Assembly (NCBI RefSeq): GCF_026210795.1
Contig: NC_089430.1
Location: 5,332,001-5,396,000, forward strand
Direction: 5' to 3'
DNA: 64,000 nucleotides
Source: Rhizophagus irregularis
Taxonomy: Eukaryota; Glomeromycota; Glomeromycetes; Glomerales; Glomeraceae
The notes beneath the pieces were generated by a model. That model had not been told where the DNA came from. It searched no databases and saw only the letters and a program-made list of their open reading frames with translations. Positions 23,771 to 36,505 of this stretch are shown piece after piece; the stretch's first letter is position 1; each line of letters starts with the position of its first letter. Made by a program: the position numbers and the translations under genes.

Positions 23771-26092
23771 ATGGAAAATAACAATGATCAAGATTACATT
23801 ATTACCTTAAGTGAAAATGAAGGTTCTAGTGATGAAATTGTTGAAATTACTCCAACACCACTAGCAAAGCAAAAAAGAGGACGTCCTGCAAAATTATCTA
23901 AAGCCCTTGGAAAACAAAAAATGACAAATACTACACTAGAATCAACAGATCGAGCACCAAATGATTCAAATCCCTTTAAACAAACTGCTGCAATAATTAA
24001 ACCACAAACAAAAGTAAGTTGGGTATGGGATTATTTTATTAAAAAACAAAATGATAAAGGAGAAATACGTGCATATTGTCAGTTTTTATTAGATGATGGA
24101 GAAAAATGCTCAAAAAATTACAAATATGATGGGTCTACAGGAAATCTCAGTTACCATCTTGTTAAACATGGAATTATACCACCTCTAGAAAGCGGCATTA
24201 TATCACCAATGCATACTCAATCTGCATCCAATAAAAATGGACAAAAAGAAAAAGAATTATCAACACTACGGTGGATTTTACTTACAACTCAACCATTATC
24301 AACCATAACTCAAAAGGCATATATTGAGCATATGTATATTATAGATCCACAATTTACAGTTCCTGGAGAAAAAAAATTAAGAATGATGATTGCTCGCAGT
24401 TATGGGTATAATAAAGAAAAATTGAAACTGCTTTTAAAAACTGCTCAATCAATATCTTTAACTACTGATTTGTGGTCTTCTCGTTCAAAACATGGATATT
24501 TAGGCTTAACAGCAACTTGGATCAATAAAAATTTTGAAATAATGGATGTTTTGCTTGAAATATCCTATTTTCCAACACCACATACTGCAAAAGCAATTAC
24601 TGAAGGTATTAAAAATGCTATGCAAAAGTGGGAAATTGAAAATCTTGTTGTATCAATAACAACAGACAATGGAGCAAATGTAGTAGCTGCTATTCGAGAT
24701 TTAACACCAATTAAAAGACTCTCATGTGCTGCTCATACTTTGCAGCTGGCAATTAGTAAAGGATTAAAAGTTGTAGAAAATTTGGTATCACGTACAAAAC
24801 AACTAATAAATTTTTTTTCTACTCAAAAACAAATTGAACGATTGATTAAAGTGCAAAAAGAGATTGGTTATGAAGAACCATTACATTTAATACAAGATAT
24901 ATCTACTAGGTAAATATTTTAATTCAATTTAATTATTTAATAAATTTTATCCTAATTTATATAATTATTGTTGTTTAATTACTTAAGGTGGAACTCTTCA
25001 TATTTGGCATGGGATCGGCTGATTTTTCTTCAATATGCTGTGCTTCAACTTAGTGTAAACTTGTCTTGTTCTCTTATATCTGAAGAAAAAACTGATGGAA
25101 TTAGATTAAAAAAAATTATGATAAAAGATAATGAATGGGAGTTATTAGATGAATTATGTAACATTTTGGCACCATTTGAGAAAGCTACACGAGATTTTTC
25201 TGGAAATACTTATGTTACATTAAGTCAAATGTTTCCTATTATTACAGATCTCACAAATTCTTTAAAACCATCTGATAATTCATATGAAGTATTAGAAGAT
25301 TCTGATGATAATACTATTAATTCTGATATAGTAGAAGAAGAAAGTTCACAAATTGAAGTAGATTATAGTAATATTTCAGAAGTATTAAAAAATGTAAAAA
25401 ATAAAATTTATTTAGGTTTGAAACATTATTGGGCAATGCCAGATGAGTTTGGCATTATGGCAGCACTTTTGGATCCAAGGTATAAAGATCTTAATTTTAT
25501 AACTGATGAAGAAACAAAAGTAAAAATTCATTCAAGTTTACAAATACAATATGATCAATTAAAGAGAGAAATGCAGCAACAAACTAGTACTCCACCATCA
25601 CCCACAATTTCAACAATTTCAACTACCTCAACAAGTTCAACTCCTAGCATGAGATCTTTACATGAGCATCAAGAAAGACGTCAACAAAAAGTAAAAAAAG
25701 TGTTTCAAACAAAAGAAAGTTCTACTTCATCATCAGCAATAGCTGATGAAATTACTACTTATTTTCTTTTACCAGTTGCTAGGGAAAATAAAAACCCATT
25801 AGATTGGTGGAAATCAAAACAGGAAATTTTTCCAGTTCTTTCTATTATTGCACGAAAATATTTAGGAATTCCTGCTACTTCTGTAGCTTCTGAACGACTT
25901 TTCTCAGATGCAGGAAACCACATTACAGCAAAAAGAAGCTTATTGGATCCTGCTTTATTAGGTAAAATGGTATTTTTAAAACGTAACATGAAAACTATGG
26001 ATCATATTAATATATTTCCACCAGATTTGGATGTGGAAAATAATGATTATGTGGAAGATGAACACGAATTGGAAGAATTATTAGATGAATGA
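23771..26092 (+). CDS. hAT family transposase (BED zinc finger, DDE, hATC dimerisation)
   Basis: CDS 23771-24909 plus 24988-26092, joined across a 78-nt GT-AG intron, restores ST-RWNSSYLAWDRL; 747 aa. Order: acidic N-terminus; a basic KRGRPAKLSK patch; BED finger near residues 85-135 (SWVWDYF, YCQF..EKC, NLSYHLVKH); first catalytic Asp in LTTDLWSSRSKHGYLGLTA; second in TTDNGANVVAAI; CAAHTLQLAI, part of the insertion domain; the RW signature; LDPRYKDL; and the C-terminal hATC region with DWWKSKQ, VASERLFSDAGN (catalytic Glu) and ITAKRSLL. The length is normal for hAT. I chose ATG 23771 because the frame upstream offers only a TTG. It cuts and pastes its own element via the flanking TIRs and acts in the nucleus. 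No stop or frameshift was seen. Confidence 0.93.
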
Positions 26093-26468
26093 TATTACAT
26101 TTTTCATTATTATTTTTATTAAATGTATTGAATTTTATTCTATTAAATATTTTTTATTAAATGTATTGAATTTTATTTTATTAAATAAAGAATTTTATTA
26201 TAAGAATATTTACATGTTTTTAATTATTAAATTATTCTATCATATACTTTGAAATAAAAATGAAAATTAAAAGAACTATTATTTAAGATATTTAATATTA
26301 AAAAATTTTTTTTTTTATATTTTTTATCCGGATACCGGATCTGACCCGGATATTTTTATCCGGATAATTATCCGGATAAAAACCGCGTTTATCCGGATAT
26401 CCGAAAAAAATAAATTATCCGGGTCCAACCGGTTGGACCCGGTCACGGATCGAAACACTAGAGATGTA

Positions 26469-28685
26469 TTTAAGCTTTTAAACTAGACTAAATAACGTTA
26501 TTTAAAGAGACATTAAATTGTAGTTTTTATTATCAAATAGGTCAAATAGTATAAAATACATAAATATTTATTTTCTTATCCCAAAAATAAAAGTATGAAT
26601 CCTTTTCAAATATTTTAGTTTGATATATACTAGTTGTTATCAGTACATAAAGCAACAGCTGATAAAATACAACGCAAATTATATTTTTCTTGAATGTAAA
26701 TTGTTCATCAAATTCATGGCTAAGCGCTTCTTATGACTTTTTAAAATCAATCAATCATAAATTTATTTTATTCCATAAAATTAATTTTCTAACAATTTGT
26801 TTTTATATCATAAAGAAGTTAAGTTTTCATGATGACTTATTTTTATTTGCTAATTTGATTTGTTTCCTTTAGGATAGGTATAATCATTTTTTAAAAATTG
26901 CTTCTTCAGCTTTCTTGATAATGTCCTTGGTCTTTTTCATTTCTTCCTTTAGAAACAGTATTAACTTGCCCAACCATTCTTATTTATTTATTTTGGAATA
27001 GTTTCTTTATAACATTTGGCAATCTCGTAGTAAGTTAGTCATTTTGCTAAAGCATGAAATGGAACAGACTTTATATCATCTCAGCTCTTTTATTTATTTT
27101 CTTCTTTTTGAAGCAGTTACTAGCTATATGATATTCCTTCATTTTTACTGATATAATTATTTTTTAGTTTAGTTTTTAATTTTAGAAATGGTTTCTCAGT
27201 TTCTCTAATTTTTGTTTGAATGGAATGATCATTATTTGAAAATTATCATTGTCATCAATAAAATCTAGCAGATTTACTGTGGTACAGACCATGTTTTTGG
27301 AATACAATGACATAATTATGACTTATGAGTAATCCACATCAATTAATATTACTATTCACCCAATTCACAATTTATCAAAATTTATCAACATATTCAAAAT
27401 AAAATTTAATAAAAGAGTATGTATACACACTCTGTACTCTTTATTCAAAATTATTCTAGTATCTTCAAAATGTCTGTCTACTGAAAATATTGTAAGGAAA
27501 ATTAAAGAAATTGTTACTATTTTTTCTCTTCCTAAAATAAATTTCTATCACAGAAGCCTGTTTATTCTGAAGAAGGGATAAACTATATATATATCTTTCT
27601 TATGATTTAAAAAAGACTAGAAAGTTGTCTCTTACTAACTATCAACACTTATTTATTTTCAAAAAATTGTATACAACAAAATGTAATACTGATTTAATAA
27701 GCTTATACTTTATGATAATTTAGAAAACATTTCTAAAAAAAATAACTATTTTTTAAACCATATTGTATTCAATTATATATTTTTCTAAAAGAAAATAATA
27801 TGTTGCAGATTGTTAAAATTGTTAATGTATCTTTTGTTACTCCAACATGACACTGGTTATCAGACATGGAATTGCAAGCTTATGGTAAGTGCAAGAAGTA
27901 CAATGGCTATTCGATTTTTGGATTAAATTCATAGTAGCATACCAAATTTGGAGCAAGAAATGAAATTTTATATTCACAGGAATAAATCTTAACTTCCAGT
28001 AAAAATACCTAAAATAAAACACAAAGTAAGAAATAGTACAAGGAATAAAGTGAATTGTTATGTTAAGATTATTTATTTGAAAATTCAAATAATATAGATT
28101 TAAAATTAGGTTTAATGGTAACCTTGAATTGCATTGAATGATTGTTATGATAGACTAATTAGAGAAACTGAAGATGATTTTTCTGTAAAAGAATATGAAT
28201 TATTATGAAAGACATGGTATCATTGAAATTATTAGTAGTTAGAAGTCTGTAATCAGACTTAACCAAAGATGAAGATATGGCTACCAAGAAATGTAAAATG
28301 ATATTTTACTTAATTTTTTTATTGAATATTATTACTTTAATGATTCAATTGATTCATCAATTACAAAATAATCTAAGCATACACTCATTAAAATTTAATG
28401 CTTACTAATTTCTTTTAAAAAAAAAAATACTATTTCAAAATATATTAATATTAAGGTTAATGTTAAACAGAATTTTAAATTGGAATGGCTTATATATAAA
28501 AAGTTCTTGGAAATGATAATATCAACATATGATAATATTATTATTAACAGCAATAATAACTATTTAGTTACATTATAACTATTCTGTACTTATTAAATTT
28601 TGACATTTTGGACCTACAAAAAAAATAGTATATTAAATAAATAATATTATTGATTATTAATTATATAAATTAAAAAACTTACATT
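26469..28685. other. AT-rich intergenic between hAT element and kinase gene 3
   Basis: 26870-27100 has a slightly coding-like minus-strand texture (..KDIIKKAEEAI..) without a recognisable family. A minus-strand frame at 27837-28088 is Phe/Tyr/Ile-rich with no motif. No gene is supported. Confidence 0.4.
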
Positions 28686-29295
28686 TTAATTATTATTCAA
28701 TTGAGATATATCAATTTGTAAAGATTCTATTTAATAAAAGGATTTATTAGTATATTTAAAACTGATTTGCATTTTTAAAATAACAAAATTATTAATAATA
28801 CCCGAAGATTCCTGACTTATTATATTATCACATTGTTCATCAGAATTTTTTATTTTGGGCCTACAAAAATAAAATAGTACATTAAATATAAATAATATTA
28901 TTAATAATTGATCATATAAATTAAAAAACTTACATTTTATTATTACTTAACTGATATATATCAATTTGTAGGGATTCTATTCGATAAAAGCAATTTTATT
29001 AGTATATTTAAGCATTTTTAAAATAACAAAATCATTAATTAATACCTGAAGATTCCTTGCTTATTATATTATCATATTGTTCATCAGAATTTTTTATTTT
29101 GGGCCTACAAAAAAAAACAGTATACTGAATATAAATAATATTATTAATCATTAATCATATAAATTAAAAAACTTACATTTTATTATTATTCAATTGAGAT
29201 ATATCAATTTGTAAAGATTCTATTTAATAAAAGGATTTATTAGTTTATTTAAAACTGACTTACATTTTAAAATAACAAAATTATTAATTAATACC
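28686..29295 (-). repeat. Triplicated two-exon C-terminal tail, about 245-bp period
   Basis: After the C-lobe exon, the segments ESLQIDISQLNNNKM and PKIKNSDEQYDNIISKESS alternate, each bounded by TAG acceptors and GT donors, with phases 1-2-1-2-1 preserved. The order is E-SLQ(29219-29177), PKI(29104-29046), SLQ(28976-28934), PKI(28860-28802), SLQ(28726-28686, stop). The tail normally appears once in genes 1 and 4. Confidence 0.8.
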
Positions 29296-32200
29296 TGAAA
29301 ATTCATTGCTTATTATATTATCATTTTGTTCATAATAATCATCAGAATTTTTTGGTTCAGGAAGATTATTGAAACTGAGCAATCTACTTGTATAAATAGC
29401 TTCTGAATGTGTTTGATATATTCCTAAACTAGTTGAAGATATATTTTTATTTGATGAATTGTTTATTTCATCCGCTTCTATAATTTGTGCTTGTAATTCT
29501 ATTGATTCATCATATTGCCATTTATGTAAATCATGTAAAATATCTTGTGCTTTTGGCCTATTTAATTGATTTGCATCTAAGCAATTTTTAATTAACTGGA
29601 TAATTAATTTTGGCACTTTAATATTAAACTTTGGTCTAAGTCCTTGACAAATTTTTATTGCCAAATTTTCGTCATGATTAATATCACAATATGGAGGTAA
29701 TCCAGAAATTAATTCGTACATAATTATACCAAAACTGTAAATATCCGCAGCTTTTGTATAATTCTGTCCTCGTAAAATTTCAGGAGCTATATAGGGCAAA
29801 ATACCATATATATTATTTTTTTGTATATCACAATTTGCAGGTTTACACAATCCCATATCAGTTATAGCAATTTTATATTTAAATTTTAATATATTGCTAA
29901 TATGTAAATCTCGATGAATTAATTCCTTTTCATGAATAAATTTAAGTCCAGATATAATATCAAATAAATAATTGATTATAATACTCCAATTAAATTTATC
30001 ATAATTTGTGTTCAAAAATTTTCGTAAACTTCCATCATTTGCATATTCCAAAACCATTACATAATTTTTTGTTTCTGGATTTTGAGTTATTCCATAAAGT
30101 TTTATAATCCTAAAATCACCATTTAATTTATGATGTAATATCACCTGCATAATAAAAGATAAAAAATTTAATATATTAAAAGGATAAATTGAAATTTTAT
30201 TGAATAAAAATTTATTTATACCTCATTCATAAATTCCAATGTAATTTTTTTTGAATCATTTAAACTTTTTAAAGCTACAAACATATTTTTATTATATCTT
30301 TTCCAAATTTTATTTTTATCATCCCACTTACTATCTAACCGTCCATCTATCCAATTTGCTTTATATACTTTGCCAAATCCACCACTTGCTATGAATTTGA
30401 TATTACAAAATTTACTATAAGGTATCCATTCTATCACATCTGTTATATTATTATGAGTTAATAACTGAGTATCTTGAATAAACTTATCAATATTATTATT
30501 ACCACTGGTCCAGTTATTAAAATTTTGTTGAAAGTATATTGTATTACATATCTCATTGCATTTTTTACATATATTATTCAAAACCATCATGTAATTTTTT
30601 GTTTCTGGATCCTGAGTTATTCCAAAAACTTTTTTAATCTGCAAATATAAATATGTTAACAAAAATTAAAAATTACAAAATATATTAAATGATAGATTAT
30701 ACCTCATTCCTGAATTCCTCTGCAATATTTTTTGAATCATTTAAACTTTTTAGAATTACAAACATATTATTTGCTCTTTTCCAATTTTGATTTGTATTAT
30801 TCCAATAACTTATATATCCATCAATCCAGATAGCTTCATATTCTTTGCTAAACCCTGCAATATATTCAATATTACAAAGCCTATCATAAGGTATCCATTC
30901 TATTACTTCTGTTGTATTATTATGAGCTGATAACTGAGAATCTTGGATAAATTTATTAATGTCATTATCACTGGTCCAATTTTCAAAATTACGTTGAAAA
31001 TATATTGAATTACACATATTATTGCATTTTTCACATATATCATCCAAAACTATCATATAACTTTTTGTTTCTTGATTTTGAGTTATTCCATAAAATACAT
31101 GATTCATTTTAACCTACAATATAATAATATATTAAAAAATTAAAATATTTGTAATTTTAATAATAACAAACTTACTATACCTTATTTATAAATTCTAATG
31201 TAAGATTATTTGGAGTATTTAAGTCCTTCAAATTCACAAACATATTAAAACCTTCTCTTATCCAATTTTGCTCATTATCATTCCAATAACTTATTTTTCC
31301 ATCAATCCAATTTGCTCTATACACTTTGCCAAACTCATCATCTGCAATATATTTAATATTATATAATCTATTATAAGGTATCCAATCTAACACTTCCTTT
31401 ATATCTTTATGAGCTGATAGTTGAGTATCTTGAATAATTTTATTTATATCTTTATTACCACTAGTCCAATCCATGAATTTCCGTTGAAAGTAAATGGTAT
31501 TACATATTTTGTTGCATTTTTCACATTTATCATCCAGAACTATCATATAATTCTTTGTTTCCAGATCCTGAGTTATTCCATATAATTCATGATTTATTTT
31601 AATCTAAAGTTAAATTATGTATTAGAAAAACAAAATTTTATAATTTTGGTGAGTAACAAATTTATTATACCTTATTTATAAATTCTAATATAAGATTATT
31701 TGGAGTAGTATTCAAGCTCTTCAAATTCACGAACATATTACAACCTTCTCTTTTCCAATTTTGCTCATCATCATCCCAATAATTCATTTTTCCATCAATC
31801 CAATTTGCTATATATATTTCTTTATCAATATATTTAATATTGTACAATCTATATAAGGTATCCATTCTAGTGTTTCTTTTATATCATAATGAGCTGATAT
31901 TTGAGTATTTTGAATCAACTTATCAATATCTTCATTACCACTAGTCCAGTCCATTAATTTTCGTTGAAAGTAAATGGCATTACATAACTTATTGCATTTT
32001 TTGCATATATTATTCAAAACCATCATGTAATTTTTTGTTTCTGGATCTTGAGTTATTCCAGAAGCTTTTTTGATCTACAAATATAAACATGTTAACAAGA
32101 ATTAAAAATCTCATAAATATATAAATAATTAGATACCTCATTGTTGAACTCCAATGCAACAATTTCTGAATTATCTAAACTTTTTAGAATTACAAGTGTA

Positions 32201-34984
32201 TTATGACCTACTCTTTGCCAATTTTTTTTATAGTTATTCCAATACTGTATACATCCATCAATCCAATTAGCTTTATATTCTTTGCCAAACCTTCCATTTA
32301 TAATATACTCAATATTATGAAGTCTATCATAAGGTATCCATTCTATTACTTCCGTTGTATTGTTATGAGCTAATAATTGGGTATCTTGGATAAATTTATC
32401 AATATATTTATTACCACTAGTCCAATCTATGAATTTCTGTTGAAAGTGAGTAGCATTACATATCTTACTGCATTTTTCACATATATCATCCAAAACTATC
32501 ATATAATTCTTTGTTTCTGAATCCTGAGTTATTCCATATAATTCATGATTCATTTTAAACTACAATGAAATGATAATATATTACTAGTAAAATAAAAATA
32601 TTTATCTGTTATAATTTTAATAAGTTATAAACTTACTATACCTTATTTATAAATTCTAATGTAAGATTGTTTGAATTGTTTGAAATATTTAAGTTCTTCA
32701 AATTTACAAACATGTTACAACCTTCTCTTTTCCAATTTTGTTCATCATTATCCCAATAGCTAATTTTTCCATCAATCCAATTTGCTATATATATTTCTTT
32801 ATCAATATATTTAATATTATGCAATCTATCATAAGATATCCATTCTAGTGCTTCTTTTGCATTATAATGAGCTGATATTTGAGTATCTTGAATAAATTTA
32901 TCAATATCTTCATTACCACTAGTCCAATCTATGAATTTCCGTTGAAAGTGAATAGCATTGCATATTTTACTGCATTTTCCACATATATTATCCAAAACTA
33001 TCATATAATTTTTTGTTTTTGGATCCTGAATTATTCCATAAAATTCATAATTTATTTTAATCTATAATGCAATTATATGTTAGAATAATAAAATATTTAT
33101 AATTATAATAAATAAACAACAAACTTACCTTATTTATAAATTCTAATATAAGATTATTTGGAATATTTAAGCTAATCAAATTTACGAACATGTCACAACC
33201 TTCTCTTTTCCAATTTTGTTTTTCATCATCCCAATAACTCATTTTTCCATCCATCCAATTTGCTCTACATACTTTACCAAACTTATTTTCCTCAATATAC
33301 TTAATATTGTACAATCTATTATAAGGTATCCATTCTAATGCTTTATCTGCATTATTATGAGCTAATAGTTGAGTATTTTGAATAATTTTATCAATATCTT
33401 CATTACCACTAGTCCAATCCATAAATTTCCGTTGAAAGTAAATGGTACTACATATTTTATTGCATTTTTCACATATATCATCCAGAACTATTATATAATT
33501 CTTTGTTTCTTGATCTTGAGTTATTCCATATAATTCATGATTAATTTTAATCTACAGTAAAATAACATATTAGTAAAAATTAAAATATTTACAATTTTGA
33601 TAAGTAATAAACTTGCTAATACCTTATTTATAAATTCTAATGTAAGATTATTTGGAGTGATTAAGCCATTCAAATTCACAAACATATTACAATCTTTTCT
33701 TTTCCAATTTTGTTTTTTATCTTCCCAATAACTCATTTTTCCATCAACCCAATTTGCTCTATACACTTTACCAAACTTATTTTCTTCAATATATTTAACA
33801 TTGTACAATCTATCATAAGGTATCCATTCTAGTGCTTCTTCTACATTATAATGAGTTGATATTTGAGTATCTTGAATAAATTTATCAATCTCTTCATTAC
33901 CACTAGTCCAATCTATAAATTTTCGTTGAAAGTAAATGGCATTACATATTTCATTGCATTTTTCACATATATTATTCAAAACTATCATGTAAATTTTTGC
34001 TTCTGGATCCTGAGTTATTCCATAAAATTCATGATTCATTTTAATCTACAATGATATAATAATATATTACTAGTAAAAATAAAATATTTAACTGTTATAA
34101 TTTTAATAAGTAATAAACCTACTATACCTTATTTATAAATTCTAATGTAAGATTATTTGGAGCATCTAAGCCCTTTAAATTCACAAACATATTAAGATTG
34201 TTTCTTTTCAAATTTTTATTTTTATTGTCCCAATAAATTATATTTCCATCAATCCAATTTGCTCTATACACTTTACCAAACTTATTTTCTTCAATACATT
34301 TAATATCGTATAATCTATCATAAGATATCCATTCTAGTGCTTCTTTTGCGTTATAATGAGCTGATAGTTGGGTATCTTGAATCAATTTATCAATATGTTC
34401 ATTACCACTAGTCCAATCTATGAATTTCAGCTGAAAGTAAATGGCACAGCATCTTTTATTGCAATTTTTACATATATTATTCAAAACCATCATGTAATTT
34501 TTTGTTTTTGGATCCTGAGTTATTCCAAAAGTTTTTTTGATCTACAAGTGTAATAGCACATATTACTAATTAATACTAAATGTTACAATTACATTGAATA
34601 ATAAAATAATTATACCTTATTTGCAAATTTTAATTTAACAGAGTTTGGATCATTCAATATTTCTAGAATAACGAACCTATTATGACCCACTCTTTTCCAA
34701 TTTTGTTTATACTCACTCCAATTCTGTATGCATCCATCAATCCAATTTGCTCTATACAGTTTACCAAATGACCTTCTACTCACAATATGCTCAATATTAT
34801 AAAGTCTATTGTAAGGTATCCATTCTATTACTCCTGCTGTATTATTATGAGCTGATAGTTGAGTATCTTGAATTAATTTATCAATATAATTATTACCACT
34901 GGTCCAATTTTTGAAATCTCGTTGAAAATGTTTTGCGTTACATATATAAAAGCATTGTTTACACATATCTTTTTTATTATCCAT
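28686..34984 (-). CDS. Kinase gene 3: ten tandem N-lobe modules, one C-lobe, triplicated tail (one frameshifted exon)
   Basis: Exons (minus): 34984-34616, 34541-34128, 34045-33623, 33551-33129, 33061-32642, 32559-32137, 32074-31671, 31603-31181, 31113-30703, 30638-30222 (ten N-lobe modules), 30144-29295 (C-lobe), then tail exons 29219-29177, 29104-29046, 28976-28934, 28860-28802, 28726-28686. All module exons are phase 0-0 and multiples of 3 except exon 7 (404 nt), which lacks one base near 31855. With that base the product would be 1740 aa; skipping exon 7 gives 1605 aa. Each module has C-x2-C-x3-C, WTSGN, IDK.IQ.(T/S)Q and an ALEWIPY/VIEWIPY start of the N-lobe. Only exon 10 has ASGGFGKVYKANW with VALKSL. 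The C-lobe shows HRDLHISN, TDMGLCKP, APEILRGQNY and the usual helices. It is a probable signalling kinase; the role of the upstream modules is unknown. Confidence 0.75.
30222..34984 (-). repeat. Tandem exon array: ten N-lobe modules, about 480-bp period
   Basis: Each unit is one exon of 369-423 nt plus an intron of about 60-85 nt. Internal units open just after AG with I/V/F-K-x-N-x-E then FYGITQDPETKNYMMVL-like sequence, immediately followed by a new Cys cluster. They end at EF-(I/M)N-(E/K) directly before GTAT or GTAA. Exons 5 and 7 share the same shortened loop (YIDKEIYIANW), so blocks larger than one module have been copied. Confidence 0.85.
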
Positions 34985-36496
34985 TGTTATTTATATACAA
35001 TTTAACAAAAGATTAATGGAATAATTTTGTAAAATCAAAAAAAAAACAAAAAACAAAAAATAATTTTGCGTGGAAAGAAAGAAATTTGAGGCTGTTTATA
35101 ACAACAATACTTTGTGCGTTAATCACTTTATCAAAATTTGTTTAGTTTCACGGTTTGTATAATTTAATATATAGCACAACCGAAAAAATAATACTTCTAA
35201 TACTGATAAAAACGTAAAATATAAATAAGAATAAACCAAAAATGTCAAGGGGACGTAAAACCTTGGTATTTATTCATTCATTAACATACTTAAATTATAT
35301 GTGATAAAATTTTACTCGGAACAACTTTTTTTAAAAATGGTGTAGTATAAGTAGTACGGCATTTATTTATTTATTTTATGTAAATCAGGAGAATACATTT
35401 TAGCGAAGTAGTACGGCGGTGATGGCGTACTGCGAAAATGTATGACATGTCAAATCACGTGATCAAATTTATTGATCATCTCAATTAATTTTGTTTTACG
35501 ATAGAAATTTTTATTTTAAACAAGTAAACATTTAACATAACGAAGAGCTTATGACTAATAATTAATAGTCAAAAATACAAATCACCAATTAAAATATATT
35601 ATTTTTATTAAATAAATTGTTTATTTCTTTCTTTGCAAAAATCTGTCTATGCGGTCAAGTAATCACCATTAAATCATTATCCAATACGTGTATCATAAAT
35701 GCTACAGCAGTCACAGTTTAAATTTAAAAAAGGCAATGCTTGATCTCAAATCTACTTTTTTTTTAAAAAAAAAAAATTTTTAAAAAAAATGAGTGCGTCA
35801 AGAAATTTCTATAGATGATATACTATACGTTACAATCGTTACATGCATTTTTAAATTACATATTATAACAAATAAATACTAATTGGATTAAATCAATTAA
35901 TTTTATTTTAATAGTAAAATTTGTAATTAACTTTAGTTCATCACGGATATATTTTAGAGCAGTTTTATTGGGTATTACTAAATAGTACATAGTTGATCGT
36001 TAAGAGCATATTTACTTTGAAGATGTTATTTATTCTTTTAGTAAACTGATAAAAGTCTTTATCATCAATATTAATTACGCTGAGTAAAATAATAAAGTAA
36101 AATTAGTAATTTATGAAAATGTAACTTATTGCATAAAAATAAACTATTTATCCAAATAACTTCGTTCAAAGATTTTATCATATGATTTATAGATTTACTA
36201 CTAAGTCTAATGAGATAAATATTAGTTATCCATAGGATAGGAGTGTTTTTATAAATTTCATGTCATAAGCTTATATATATTATTTACAATAGGGTTTTCA
36301 CCTTGTTGTTTTTGCTATTTTTATTTTCTTAGAAGAAAAGCATATAAAGATAGTAGGGGAATTGAATATAGAAAGAAACTTTTAATGAAATTAAGTATAC
36401 AACACCGTACAAAACTTTAGAAAATACATTATTCAATTAGAAATAACGTATTAGGAGATGCAGAAGTATTTAATCAAAAAACTGACGTAATAGATA
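34985..36496. other. 5' flank of kinase gene 3 and AT-rich intergenic DNA
   Basis: No gene seen. An A-rich run at 35034-35062 lies about 50 bp upstream of the start codon. A short GC-balanced patch (GTAGTACGGCGGTGATGGCG) sits near 35405-35425. Confidence 0.5.
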
Positions 36497-36505
36497 AATA
36501 TGTTA

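Larger units (their letters stand above)
23026..26460 (+). mobile_element. Apparently intact autonomous hAT transposon, 3435 bp
   Basis: The TIRs TAGTGTTTCGATCCG (23026-23040) and CGGATCGAAACACTA (26446-26460) match perfectly over 15 bp. The 8-bp target duplication GAGATGTA is exact at 23018-23025 and 26461-26468. Dense ATCCGGAT-type subterminal repeats lie inside each end. The enclosed transposase has an uninterrupted reading frame after one intron. Exact TIRs and TSD with an open frame imply a young, possibly active insertion. Confidence 0.95.

Noticed and set aside
28686-34984. CRISPR-like or simple tandem repeat explanation for the regular about 480-bp period
   Set aside because: The period matches exon plus intron, reading frames and splice sites are conserved, and the setting is eukaryotic.
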